Shown: piece after piece, positions 16,843-25,400 of the stretch
Layout: every line of letters starts with the position of its first letter
Position numbering within the stretch: the stretch's first letter is position 1
Assembly (NCBI RefSeq): GCF_038967635.1
Contig: NZ_CP152413.1
Coordinates: forward strand, 6,700,001 to 6,764,000
Length of the DNA: 64,000 nucleotides
Direction of reading: 5' to 3'
From: Bradyrhizobium sp. B124
Lineage (GTDB): Bacteria > Pseudomonadota > Alphaproteobacteria > Rhizobiales > Xanthobacteraceae
The notes under the pieces: generated by a model
What the model saw: only the letters and a program-made list of their open reading frames with translations
Told to the model about the DNA's origin: nothing
The model's database searches: none
Translations under genes and position numbers: made by a program

Positions 16843-17241
16843 TCAACTCGTCAGGTACCCCTTGATCGCCGGCAGGAGGAAGATCGCGATGTTGATCGCA
16901 AAGCCGATGCTCCAGAGGATCGAGCGCAGCGTCGGGCGGTTGCCGATATAGGTGAAGACGTAGGCGATCCGTACGATCAGGAACAGCACCGCGAGCTCGT
17001 CGATCAGCCGCAGCGGCCCGACGCGGAATTCGGCGAGCAGCACGGCGAAGGCGAAGAACGGGAAGGCCTCGATGCCGTTCTGGTGGGCGCCGAGCGCGCG
17101 CGAGCGGATCGGGTCGTCGTAGAAATCCGGATCGCGCGGTTTCGAATTGTCGAAGCCGCGGATGCCGGCCCATTTCACCGATACGATCGTCAGCAGCGAG
17201 AGCAGCAGCGTCCCGAAGACGCACCATTCGGCGATCGTCAT
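16843..17241 (-). CDS. MAPEG-family membrane protein
   Basis: A 132-residue four-helix membrane protein. The MAPEG pattern is visible: an N-terminal helix, then GAHQNGIEAFPFFAFAVLLA, with the Asn/Glu typical of the glutathione-binding region, and YIGNRPTLRSILWSIGFAINI. Such proteins relate to microsomal glutathione transferases, but the bacterial ones are mostly uncharacterised. GGGAGGAACC immediately before ATG 17241 fixes the start. It is divergent from hemH. Confidence 0.85.
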   Translation of the reverse strand: MTIAEWCVFGTLLLSLLTIVSVKWAGIRGFDNSKPRDPDFYDDPIRSRALGAHQNGIEAFPFFAFAVLLAEFRVGPLRLIDELAVLFLIVRIAYVFTYIGNRPTLRSILWSIGFAINIAIFLLPAIKGYLTS

Positions 17242-17357
17242 GGTTCCTCCCCATTCACGGGACGGGAACGTAACCAACCGGCAGTCGGCTTGACAAGGTC
17301 GGAGCAACGCGCGAAGCCCAAAGCCCCCAAGCGAAGGACTTGAGACGCAACGCCATC

Positions 17358-18395
17358 ATGAGCACGGTCATCCCCTTCGAGAGCGCGAAGCCTGCCGCGG
17401 TGCCGAAGCCGGAGCGCGTCGGCGTGCTCCTGGTCAATCTCGGCACGCCGGATACGGCCGATGCCGCGGGCGTGCGGGTCTATCTGAGGGAATTCCTGTC
17501 CGATCCGCGGGTGATCGAGAACCAGGGCCTGCTCTGGAAGCTGATCCTCAACGGCATCATCCTGCGCGTCCGCCCGGCCCGCAAGGCGCGCGACTATCTG
17601 AAGATCTGGAACACCGCGAAGAACGAGTCGCCGCTGAAGACCATCACGCGCTCGCAGGCCGAAAAGCTCGCGGAGGCGATCGCCGATCACGATCACGTCG
17701 TGGTCGACTGGGCGATGCGCTATGGCAATCCGTCGATCAAGGAGCGCATCGAGGCGCTGGCGGCGCAAGGCTGCAACCGGCTGCTGCTGGTGCCGCTCTA
17801 TCCGCAATATTCCGCGGCGACGTCGGCAACCGTCTGCGACGAGGCGTTTCGCGTGCTGGCCGGCATGCGCGCGCAGCCGATCCTGCGGGTGACGCCGCCC
17901 TACTACGACGACCCTGACTACATCGAGGCGCTCGCGGTCTCGATCAACGACCATCTCGCGACGCTGCCGTTCCAGCCCGAGATCATCCTCGCGTCGTTCC
18001 ACGGCATGCCGAAGGCATATGTCGACAAGGGCGATCCCTATCAGGCGCAGTGCATCGCCACGACCAACGCGCTGCGCAAGCGGCTCGGGCTCGATGCCAA
18101 CAGGCTGATCCTCACCTTCCAGTCGCGCTTCGGCAATGCCGAGTGGCTGCAGCCCTATACCGACAAGACGGTCGAGAAGCTGGCCAGGGACGGCGTGCGG
18201 CGAATTGCCGTGGTGACGCCCGGCTTCTCCGCCGATTGCCTGGAGACGCTGGAGGAGATCGCGCAGGAGAACGCCGAGATCTTCCGGCACAATGGCGGCG
18301 AGCAGTTCGCGGCCATCCCCTGCCTCAACGACAGCGAAGGCGGCATGGACGTGATCCGCCAGCTCGTGCTTCGCGAGCTTCAGGGCTGGATCTAG
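17358..18395 (+). CDS. hemH: Ferrochelatase
   Basis: The 345-residue protein has the ferrochelatase sequence: GVLLVNLGTPD near the N-terminus, YPQYSAATSATV, the catalytic His in SFHGMPKAY (about residue 215) and the conserved CLETLEEI Glu near 296. It inserts Fe2+ into protoporphyrin IX, the last step of haem synthesis, at the inner membrane. ATG 17358 (STVIPFE) is preferred to TTG 17340. No Irr/Fur box is evident in the 116-bp gap to the divergent MAPEG gene. Confidence 0.95.
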   Translation: MSTVIPFESAKPAAVPKPERVGVLLVNLGTPDTADAAGVRVYLREFLSDPRVIENQGLLWKLILNGIILRVRPARKARDYLKIWNTAKNESPLKTITRSQAEKLAEAIADHDHVVVDWAMRYGNPSIKERIEALAAQGCNRLLLVPLYPQYSAATSATVCDEAFRVLAGMRAQPILRVTPPYYDDPDYIEALAVSINDHLATLPFQPEIILASFHGMPKAYVDKGDPYQAQCIATTNALRKRLGLDANRLILTFQSRFGNAEWLQPYTDKTVEKLARDGVRRIAVVTPGFSADCLETLEEIAQENAEIFRHNGGEQFAAIPCLNDSEGGMDVIRQLVLRELQGWI

Positions 18396-18634
18396 CAAGG
18401 CTTGATCCGAGCACGCTGGATCTGATTGTTAACGATCTGTGACAGCGGACACAGTGGTTCGTTCAGCCTTGCTGCATCTGGCGTTCAGCTTGCGTGCATC
18501 TGGCAGTCCGACAGCCGCTTCCTATGTGCTAGAGAGAACAACAGCCGGCTGAACCGGCGGAGCGGTCCTGCCGACCAATGCACGACCGCGCCTGGCGACG
18601 GTCTCGCGGGCCTCGCGGTGCCTTGGAGGACTTT
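18396..18634. other. Intergenic gap hemH to qmcA
   Basis: No ORF is supported. The gap probably contains the qmcA promoter; TTGNNN-type hexamers are present, but no single pair is convincing. No repeat was recognised. Confidence 0.4.
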
Positions 18635-19636
18635 ATGACTGGCTTCGACATTTTCGCGATCGCGCTTGTTCTTCTCGTCATCGTCACGTTGTTCGCCGGG
18701 ATCAAGACCGTCCCGCAGGGCTATGACTGGACCATCGAGCGGTTCGGCAAATACACCCGCACGCTGTCGCCCGGCCTCAATCTGATCGTGCCGTATTTCG
18801 ATCGCATCGGGCGCAAGATGAACATGATGGAGCAGGTGATCAACATCCCCGAGCAGGAGGTGATCACCAAGGACAACGCCACCGTGACGGTGGACGGCGT
18901 CGCGTTCTTCCAGGTGTTCGATGCAGCGAAGGCGAGCTACGAGGTCGCCAATCTCAACCAGGCGATCATCGTGCTGACCATGACCAATATCCGCTCGGTG
19001 ATGGGCTCGATGGATCTCGACCAGGTGCTTTCGCATCGCGACGAGATCAACGAGCGGCTGCTGCGTGTGGTCGACGCCGCGGTGTCGCCCTGGGGCCTCA
19101 AGGTCAATCGAATCGAGATCAAGGACATCGTGCCGCCGGCCGACCTCGTCGAGGCGATGGGCCGGCAGATGAAGGCCGAGCGCGTCAAGCGCGCCGACAT
19201 TTTGCAGGCCGAAGGCCAGCGGCAATCCGAGATCCTGCGCGCCGAGGGCGCCAAGCAGGGCCAGATCCTGCAGGCCGAAGGCCGCAAGGAGGCTGCATTC
19301 CGCGACGCCGAGGCGCGCGAGCGCTCCGCCGAAGCCGAGGCGAGAGCCACCCAGATGGTCAGCGATGCCATCGCCAAGGGCGACGTCGCCGCGCTGAACT
19401 ATTTCATCGCCGATAAATACATCAAGGCGTTCGGGCAATTGGCCGATTCGCCGAACCAGAAAGTGCTGATGCTGCCGATCGAGGCGACCAGCATCCTGGG
19501 CTCGCTCGCCGGCATCGGCGAGATCGCCAAGGCCACCTTCGGCGAGAGTGCCGCATCCGCCGCGGCCGCCGCACGGCGCGGCTCGGTGCCGTCGGCCGGT
19601 CCGACGCCGCCCCCGCCGGTGCCGCCGCAGCGGTAA
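18635..19636 (+). CDS. qmcA: SPFH/Band 7 protein (QmcA type)
   Basis: A 333-residue stomatin-like protein: one N-terminal transmembrane helix (about 4-22), then the Band 7 domain with [16 protein letters not shown] and [13 protein letters not shown], then an Ala/Glu-rich coiled-coil (about 186-250, [10 protein letters not shown] repeats) and a Pro-rich tail. GGAGGA four bases before ATG 18635 fixes the start. It is usually paired with an NfeD protein, found next here. It organises membrane microdomains and protein quality control. Confidence 0.92.
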   Translation: MTGFDIFAIALVLLVIVTLFAGIKTVPQGYDWTIERFGKYTRTLSPGLNLIVPYFDRIGRKMNMMEQVINIPEQEVITKDNATVTVDGVAFFQVFDAAKASYEVANLNQAIIVLTMTNIRSVMGSMDLDQVLSHRDEINERLLRVVDAAVSPWGLKVNRIEIKDIVPPADLVEAMGRQMKAERVKRADILQAEGQRQSEILRAEGAKQGQILQAEGRKEAAFRDAEARERSAEAEARATQMVSDAIAKGDVAALNYFIADKYIKAFGQLADSPNQKVLMLPIEATSILGSLAGIGEIAKATFGESAASAAAAARRGSVPSAGPTPPPPVPPQR

Positions 19637-19672
19637 GGGCGTGACAATGATTGCTTCGGCGCATTCCGTTCA

Positions 19673-19842
19673 CCTCTCCCCTTGTGGGAGAGGCAAAGGC
19701 CGCCTTTGGCGGCCGTACTTGAGAACGCCGAAGCGAAACTTCGGCTACGTTGCATCGCTAGATGCAATCCGGGTGAGGGGTCTCTCTCCGCGGAGAGATT
19801 GTCACCCCTCACCCCAACCCCTCTCCCACAAGGGGAGAGGGG
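19673..19842. repeat. Palindromic element inside the qmcA-nfeD operon
   Basis: Outer arms CCTCTCCCCTTGTGGGAGAG and the matching CTCTCCCACAAGGGGAGAGG are inverted. The element occupies most of the 231-bp gap between two genes that are normally tightly linked, suggesting a later insertion. Transcription may pass through it. Confidence 0.8.
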
Positions 19843-19867
19843 CTTCAGACCGTTGAGAGGTCACGTC

Positions 19868-20314
19868 ATGGCCGAGATGTTTTCGTCATTGGGTACCTGG
19901 AACTGGCTGATCTTCGGCTTCATCCTTATGGCGCTGGAGCTCGCGGCGCCCGGCGTCTTCCTGTTCTGGCTCGGGCTCGCGGCGCTGCTGGTCGGGCTGC
20001 TGTCGTTCGTCTTCACGCCGTCCTGGCAGACGCAGCTCCTGATGTTCGCGGTGTTCGCCGCGCTGGCAGTGCCGGCGTGGCGGCATTTTGCCAAAGGCGC
20101 GACCGAGGCGAGCAAGACCAATCCGTTCCTCAACCGCCGCAACGAAGCCCTGGTCGGCCGCGAATTCACCCTGGAGAAGCCGATCATCGATGGCGCTGGC
20201 ACTGTGCGGATCGACGACACGGTCTGGCGCGTCGCCGGCCCCGATGCGCCGGCCGGCAGCCGGGTGAAGGTGGTCCGCGCCGACGGCGCGAGCCTGACGG
20301 TGGCGGCGGTCTAG
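19868..20314 (+). CDS. NfeD-family membrane protein
   Basis: A 148-residue short NfeD protein: two to three transmembrane helices (NWLIFGFILMALELAAPGVFLFWLGLAALLVGLLSFVF, LLMFAVFAALAVPAW) and a C-terminal OB-fold (GREFTLEKPIIDGAGTVRIDDTVWRV) with the usual GxGxVxxDD pattern. It partners with the stomatin-like protein upstream. ATG 19868 follows a GAGAGG sequence. Confidence 0.9.
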   Translation: MAEMFSSLGTWNWLIFGFILMALELAAPGVFLFWLGLAALLVGLLSFVFTPSWQTQLLMFAVFAALAVPAWRHFAKGATEASKTNPFLNRRNEALVGREFTLEKPIIDGAGTVRIDDTVWRVAGPDAPAGSRVKVVRADGASLTVAAV

Positions 20315-20342
20315 CTTTGTCGGGTGACGCTCTTGTTTGTCA

Positions 20343-20475
20343 CCTCTCCCCGCTTGCGGGGAGAGGTCGACGCGCTCTTGCGCGGCGGGTGAGGGGGTAC
20401 AGGTCTCAACTATCGGCTCGCTCGCGGAGGGAGCCCCTCACCCCAACCCTCTCCCCGTAACAACGGGGAGAGGGA
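20343..20475. repeat. Palindromic intergenic element
   Basis: Arms CCTCTCCCCGCTTGCGGGGAG at the left and CCTCTCCCCG..CGGGGAGAGG at the right form nested hairpins. Same family style as 19673-19842. It lies between convergent nfeD and the HxlR gene and may serve as a terminator. Confidence 0.75.
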
Positions 20476-20480
20476 GAGAA

Positions 20481-20807
20481 TTAGCGCTTGCTCCAGCGCT
20501 CGGCGAAGCGACTGAGCGGCGTGAAGGTTTGGAACAGCTCCCGGCCGAGCGCAGTGAGGCCGTAACCATCATCCGTCAGCTCGACGAAGCCGGCCTCGCG
20601 CAGCTCGGTCAACCGCGTCTGCAGGATCGTCGGTGACGCCTCGTCGCAGGCGGTGCGCAGCGCGCGCGAGGTCAGTGCGCCTTCCCGCAGCTCCCAGACG
20701 ATGCGCAAGGTCCAGCGCCGCCCCAACAGATCGAGCAGCGCCATGATCGGGCGGCCGGTCCGCGAGCCGCGGACGCCGGATTTCGTGGCTGGAACCTGCT
20801 TCGCCAT
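20481..20807 (-). CDS. HxlR-family winged-helix regulator
   Basis: A 108-residue MarR-like/HxlR regulator: GRPIMALLDLLGRRWTLRIVWEL followed by SRALRTACDEASPTILQTRLTEL (recognition helix region) and the wing GYGLTALGRELF. No Cys typical of HypR-type redox sensors is prominent (one Cys, in TACDEA). ATG 20807 is chosen over the longer frame from 20912, which would run through the operator. It is divergent from the CMD protein gene and almost certainly controls it and itself. Confidence 0.87.
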   Translation of the reverse strand: MAKQVPATKSGVRGSRTGRPIMALLDLLGRRWTLRIVWELREGALTSRALRTACDEASPTILQTRLTELREAGFVELTDDGYGLTALGRELFQTFTPLSRFAERWSKR

Positions 20808-20843
20808 GTCGCGAACCTCTCCTGAATCTCGCTTGCGTTGTTC

Positions 20844-20882
20844 GCTACAGATATTGTAGCGTGATGCTACAGTAAATGTAGC
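20844..20882. promoter_or_regulatory. Operator array of alternating GCTACA/TGTAGC half-sites
   Basis: Four 6-bp half-sites alternate in orientation with exactly 5-bp spacers: GCTACA 20844-20849, TGTAGC 20855-20860, GCTACA 20866-20871, TGTAGC 20877-20882. Each half-site starts 11 bp after the last, so all four lie on one helix face. The array lies in the 89-bp space between the HxlR gene and the divergent CMD gene. Confidence 0.85.
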
Positions 20883-20896
20883 AATGAGATCGGCCC

Positions 20897-21436
20897 ATGT
20901 CACGCATCGCACCGCTCGATCCGCCCTATGCGGCGGATGTTCAACAGCATTTCGATCGCATCATGCGCGGCAAGCCGCCGCTGGTGCTGTTCCGCATGAT
21001 GGCGGGGCACCCGCGCGCCTGGGAGAAGTTTCGCGGCGGCAGCCTGCTCGACCGCGGGCCGCTGCCGTTGCGGGAGCGCGAGATCGTGATCGACCGCACC
21101 TGCGCGCTCAATGCCTGCGAATATGAATGGGGCGTGCATGTCACCGCGTTCGGCGCCGCCGCCGGGCTGTCGGAGCAGCAGGTCCACGCCACCGTGCACG
21201 GTGCGGCCGATGCCGGCTGCTGGTCCCCGGCCGAACAGGCGTTGATCGCCGCGGTCGACGCGCTGCATGCGCGGGCAACGTTGAGCGACGCGGAATTCGC
21301 CGCGCTGTCGGCGCATTATGATGACGATCAGGTGCTGGAGATCATCCTGCTGTGCGGCTTCTACCGCACGGTCTCCTACCTCGCCAACGCGCTGGCGCTG
21401 CCGCTGGAGGCGACCGCGGCGCGGTTTCCAAAGTGA
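20897..21436 (+). CDS. Carboxymuconolactone decarboxylase-family protein
   Basis: A 179-residue helical CMD/AhpD-family protein. The motif region reads ALNACEYEWGVHV, with the conserved Glu and His of the family but only one Cys, so it lacks the CxxC of true AhpD peroxidases. No gamma-CMD pathway genes are adjacent. ATG 20897 follows the operator array closely. HxlR regulators are often linked to such electrophile- or aldehyde-related genes, but the substrate is unknown here. Confidence 0.85.
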   Translation: MSRIAPLDPPYAADVQQHFDRIMRGKPPLVLFRMMAGHPRAWEKFRGGSLLDRGPLPLREREIVIDRTCALNACEYEWGVHVTAFGAAAGLSEQQVHATVHGAADAGCWSPAEQALIAAVDALHARATLSDAEFAALSAHYDDDQVLEIILLCGFYRTVSYLANALALPLEATAARFPK

Positions 21437-21440
21437 GATG

Positions 21441-21527
21441 CGTAGGGTGGGTTAGCGAAGCGTAACCCATCATTTGCGCGGCGGTGGGAGAAGAGGTGGG
21501 TTACGCCTTCGGCTAACCCACCCTACG
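21441..21527. repeat. Palindromic element, 29-bp arms
   Basis: CGTAGGGTGGGTTAGCGAAG at the left pairs with CTTCGGCTAACCCACCCTACG at the right apart from a few mismatches. This is a well-known type of dispersed repeat in high-GC rhizobia. It lies between convergent genes. Confidence 0.8.
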
Positions 21528-21538
21528 GACCGTGACTC

Positions 21539-22549
21539 TTACGCCACGCCGGCGCGCAGCAGATCGTGCAGATGGATGATGCCGACCGGCTTCTTTGCAT
21601 CGGTCACGATCAGCGTCGTGATCTTCGAGGCGTTGAGCAGCTCCAGCGCCTCGCCGGCCAGCGTGTCGCGGCTGATCGTCTTCGGGGTCTTGGTCATGAC
21701 CTCGTCGACCGATAGCGTCAAAAGCTCGGGGCGCGTCAGCTGCCGGCGCAGATCGCCGTCGGTGACGATGCCGGCGAGATGGCCGTGGCGGTCGACGATG
21801 CCGACGCAGCCAAAGCCCTTCGAGGTCATCTCGACCAGCGCGTCCGACATCCTGGTGCCGAGCGGCTTCAGCGGCAGCGCGTCGCCGCTATGCATCAGGT
21901 CGCGGGCATATTTCAGCAGCGCGCCGAGCTTGCCGCCCGGATGCAGCACGCTGAAATCGGTCGAGGTGAAGCCGCGGCCTTCGAGCAGCGCGATCGCCAG
22001 CGCATCGCCGAGCGCCAGCATCATCAGCGAGGACGTGGTCGGCGCGAGATTGTGCGGGCAGGCCTCGCGGGCTTTGGGCATGGTGAGCTGCACGTCGGCC
22101 GCCTTGCTCAGCGTCGAATCCTTGTCGGCGGTCATCGCAATCAGCGGAATGCCGAAGCGCGCGGCATAGGCGATCAGATTGCGCATCTCCGGCTGCTCGC
22201 CGGACCATGACAGCGCCAGGATCGCGTCGTCAGCGGTGATCATGCCGAGATCGCCGTGGCTGGCTTCGGCGGTGTGCACGAAGAACGCCGGCGTGCCGGT
22301 GGAGGCGAAGGTCGCGGCGATCTTGCGGCCGATATGGCCCGACTTGCCGAGCCCGGTCACGATCAGCCGCCCCTTGGCCTTGCGGATCAGCTCGGCAGCC
22401 GCCGTGAACGCCGTGCCGAGGTCGGACTTGAGTGCCGCAGAGAGCGCAGCGACGCCGCTTGCTTCGGCATCGAGGGTGCGGAGCGCCGACTGAATGGCGC
22501 CGTCATCGGGGCCGGATGATTTGGTCATCAGCGGTTTCGGTTTGGCCAT
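21539..22549 (-). CDS. kdsD: D-arabinose-5-phosphate isomerase
   Basis: A 336-residue KdsD/KpsF/GutQ-type enzyme: an N-terminal SIS domain (roughly 40-180; TGLGKSGHIGRKIAATFAS, then the second loop LSWSGEQPEMRNL, and the HNLAPTTSSLMMLALGDAL segment) and two CBS domains (about 210-336; GIVTDGDLRRQL, VGIIHLHDLLRAG). It interconverts ribulose-5-P and arabinose-5-P for Kdo in lipopolysaccharide. Start ATG 22549 is preferred to the longer frame; MTKSSG further in is possible. Confidence 0.92.
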   Translation of the reverse strand: MAKPKPLMTKSSGPDDGAIQSALRTLDAEASGVAALSAALKSDLGTAFTAAAELIRKAKGRLIVTGLGKSGHIGRKIAATFASTGTPAFFVHTAEASHGDLGMITADDAILALSWSGEQPEMRNLIAYAARFGIPLIAMTADKDSTLSKAADVQLTMPKAREACPHNLAPTTSSLMMLALGDALAIALLEGRGFTSTDFSVLHPGGKLGALLKYARDLMHSGDALPLKPLGTRMSDALVEMTSKGFGCVGIVDRHGHLAGIVTDGDLRRQLTRPELLTLSVDEVMTKTPKTISRDTLAGEALELLNASKITTLIVTDAKKPVGIIHLHDLLRAGVA

Positions 22550-22696
22550 TTCGTATTCCAGGGGAGGGGTTTTGCACCCGGGCGTCTCCCTTAGCACGTT
22601 CGATTCCGCGATGCGACGCGCGGCGCCGGATCCTCAACGGCTCATTAACCATAATTGTTTTAACTCCATTAACGACGTTTTTCGCCGCCAGGCGGG

Positions 22697-24484
22697 ATGC
22701 GTACGTCAAGTGCATGGATTCGTTGGAGTATTTCCATCGTGTGGCGGCGGCCAGCAAGCGGCCCAAATCGGCGTGGACACTTCGTTCGCGTGGTTTTGCC
22801 ATGCCTTTTGCTGACTTCTGCGCTGACTGCGACCACCGGGCTTGCCAACGCCCAGACCGTGACGCCGGATCTGTTCAGCCCGAACCGGCAGAGCCAGGTG
22901 ATCACCCAGGATTCGCCGCTGCGCAGGACCACGGCCGATGCCACGGATCCGCTCAACGGCTTGCGGCTGCCCGACGCCGATCCCGGCCGGCGTGCTTCGT
23001 CGTCGACATCAACCTCGGACCGTGTCGGACAGGTCCCGACCTACGGTCTTCCTGCCGCCAATGGCGCCGCGACATCGGGCTATGACTCGCTCAATCGGAA
23101 GCGCCTGAAGCCGAAATATTATCCGGGCCAGGCCAAGCCGAAGCCGCCGCCTGGACCCGGCTCGCCGGTGCCGACGCCTCAGCCGTTGACCGCGGCCGGG
23201 CAGTTGCGGCTGTCGATCCCGCCGTCGGAGACCGCCAGCAAGCCGCCGCTGCCGCCGGCGATGGCCGGCACCATCGTCGGCCAGCCGGCGCGCAGGCGGC
23301 TCAAGCTCGACGACGATCCGTTCGGCGCGGTCGGCGACTACGCCGGCTCGTTCATGGTCAAGACCGCGGTCGAGGTGATGGCCGGCTACGACACCAATCC
23401 GGGCCGTTTGAATTCGCCGCAGGGCAAGGCGTTCTACATGGTCGCGCCGGAATTCGTCGCGATGTCGGACTGGGAGCGCCACGCCGTCGTCGCCGATTTG
23501 CGCGGCTCGTTCACCGGCTACGGCTCCCAGCTCACGCCGATTGACGGCACGCCGCTGTCGGCGCCGCTCGACGTCGACCGTCCGAGCTTCACCGGCCATA
23601 TCGACGGCCGTCTCGATGTGTCGAGGGACACGCACCTGACGGCGCAGGCCCGCATGCTGGTCTCGACCGACAATCCCGGCAGCCCGAACGTGCAGGCCGG
23701 CCTCGCCAAATATCCGCTCTACTCTACGGTCGGCGGCACCTTCGGCATCGACCAGCATTTCAACCGCATGCAGGTCTCGCTCGGCGCCACCGTCGACCGC
23801 ACCGATTACCAATGGTCGAAGCTGACCGACGGCACCTCGTCGTCGAACGACGACCGCAACTTCTCCCAATATGGCGGCATCGGCCGCGTCAGCTATGAGC
23901 TCAATCCGGCGGTGAAGCCCTTCATCGAGGTGCAGGGCGACAGCCGCGTCCACGATCTCTTCCTCGACCGCGCCGGTTACGCGCGCGATTCATCGGGCGG
24001 CTATGCCAAGGCCGGCACTTCGTTCGAGTTCACGCGGCTGTTGTTCGGCGAAGTCTCGATCGGCTACGCGATGCGCGACTACGCCGACACGCGGCTCAAC
24101 CGGCTCGAAGGGCTGCTGACCACGGCGTCGCTGACCTGGACCGCGACGCCGCTGACCACGGCGAAATTCTATTCCGACACCCAGCTCGGCGAGACCACGC
24201 TGCCCGGCACCTCCGGCGTGCTGTCGCGCACCTACACCGTCGAGGTCGATCACGACTTCCGCCGCTGGCTGACCGCGATCGGCAAGTTCACCTACGGCAC
24301 GCTCGAGTACAAGGGCGACAACCGCAACGACACCATCTACTCGGTGTCCGCCGACCTGATCTACAAGATGACCCGCAGCCTCTGGATAAAGGGCACGGTA
24401 CGCCGCGACTGGCTGGATTCGAACCTCGCGGGACAGAACTCGGCATCGACGGTGGTGATGCTGGGCGTGCGGGTGCAGAACTAG
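22697..24484 (+). CDS. Outer-membrane beta-barrel protein
   Basis: A protein of up to 595 residues. A Sec signal with hydrophobic core (VVLPCLLLTSALTATTG) and cleavage after LANA is preceded by a long basic N-region, so translation may begin at ATG 22697 or GTG 22739. Next comes a Pro-rich linker (about 130-190), then an alternating amphipathic beta-strand C-terminal half (from about 215) with repeated aromatic turn motifs (TKFTYG-like, SADLIYKM) and a final strand ending VMLGVRVQN. It resembles the outer-membrane barrel proteins of exopolysaccharide loci, but none are adjacent. Confidence 0.75.
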   Translation: MRTSSAWIRWSISIVWRRPASGPNRRGHFVRVVLPCLLLTSALTATTGLANAQTVTPDLFSPNRQSQVITQDSPLRRTTADATDPLNGLRLPDADPGRRASSSTSTSDRVGQVPTYGLPAANGAATSGYDSLNRKRLKPKYYPGQAKPKPPPGPGSPVPTPQPLTAAGQLRLSIPPSETASKPPLPPAMAGTIVGQPARRRLKLDDDPFGAVGDYAGSFMVKTAVEVMAGYDTNPGRLNSPQGKAFYMVAPEFVAMSDWERHAVVADLRGSFTGYGSQLTPIDGTPLSAPLDVDRPSFTGHIDGRLDVSRDTHLTAQARMLVSTDNPGSPNVQAGLAKYPLYSTVGGTFGIDQHFNRMQVSLGATVDRTDYQWSKLTDGTSSSNDDRNFSQYGGIGRVSYELNPAVKPFIEVQGDSRVHDLFLDRAGYARDSSGGYAKAGTSFEFTRLLFGEVSIGYAMRDYADTRLNRLEGLLTTASLTWTATPLTTAKFYSDTQLGETTLPGTSGVLSRTYTVEVDHDFRRWLTAIGKFTYGTLEYKGDNRNDTIYSVSADLIYKMTRSLWIKGTVRRDWLDSNLAGQNSASTVVMLGVRVQN

Positions 24485-24507
24485 CTGATTTCGCTTCCGG
24501 TGCAGTG

Positions 24508-25206
24508 TCACATCCAGCCGGCAGCGCGCAGCAGCTCGGGCACGTTATCGAGCGCGCTGGCCGTTGCGTTCGGCACATAGTCCGGCAGGGGCTGGCGCCC
24601 CGTGCCACGATCGATCCAGATGGTCCGAAAGCCGAGTTCGCGAGCTGCCGCGAGGTCGAGATGCGGGCTGGCGCAGATATGCAGGAGCCTGTCCTTGCCG
24701 ACACCGATGGCGTTCCAGGCGTGTTGGAAGATCCGCGCGGACGGCTTGTAGGCTTCGGCCTGCTCGGCGGTGATGACGCGATCGATATGGCCGCCGAGTT
24801 GCGCGACGTTGCCGGCGATGATCGCATCATCGGTGTTGGAGATGATCGCAAGCTTCAAGCCCGCTGCCTTGAGGCGGCCCAGCGTCTCGACCACCTCTGG
24901 GAAAGGAGGCATCGCGCTGATCGACGATGTCAAAATCTCCGCGTGACTCGCTTCGAAGGGCAGCGCCAGCTCCGCCATCGTCAGGCGCAACGCTTCGGCA
25001 CTGACGTCCTTGAAAGACATATGCGGGCGCTGCTGCTCCAGCCGATGCTCATGGCGGTCGTGGATCGCGATCAGCTCATTCGGATCGACCGATCCTCCGC
25101 TGCGGGAAAGGATGCTGCGAACCGCAGCAGCCAGGCCTTCGTCCCATTGGATCAGCGTCCCGTAGCAATCGAAGCTCAGCCATTCCGGCCGCGGTCCTGC
25201 CAGCAT
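24508..25206 (-). CDS. HAD hydrolase, haloacid dehalogenase type II
   Basis: A 232-residue class I HAD with nucleophile motif DCYGTL (Asp13), a cap domain, motif II AIISNTDD, the Lys of motif III in YKPSARIF and motif IV at AHLDLAAARELGF (SPHLDL form here, lacking the usual GD pair). The subfamily includes L-2-haloacid dehalogenases and many phosphatases. It stands alone, on the minus strand, so substrate is not indicated. Confidence 0.85.
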   Translation of the reverse strand: MLAGPRPEWLSFDCYGTLIQWDEGLAAAVRSILSRSGGSVDPNELIAIHDRHEHRLEQQRPHMSFKDVSAEALRLTMAELALPFEASHAEILTSSISAMPPFPEVVETLGRLKAAGLKLAIISNTDDAIIAGNVAQLGGHIDRVITAEQAEAYKPSARIFQHAWNAIGVGKDRLLHICASPHLDLAAARELGFRTIWIDRGTGRQPLPDYVPNATASALDNVPELLRAAGWM

Positions 25207-25400
25207 CGTCCCAATTCCTCGCCATGCGTGGCGATCCTGACAGGTGGGACGGGCATGGTGAAATTAATTCAACCAATGATCTAGATTAGGAATGCAAATG
25301 GCATATCCAGCAGACGTCTCTGGAATACTGGATCGCCCGCTCTCGCGGGCGATGACAGCTGAATTTGGTGAGATGCAGTCCGGCGTGACGGCCGAAACGC
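25207..25400. other. Intergenic gap with a short hairpin repeat
   Basis: It includes ATCGCCCGCTCTCGCGGGCGAT near 25332-25353, an 8-bp-arm hairpin of the ubiquitous rhizobial type. It lies between two minus-strand genes and may terminate gltD transcription. Confidence 0.5.
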
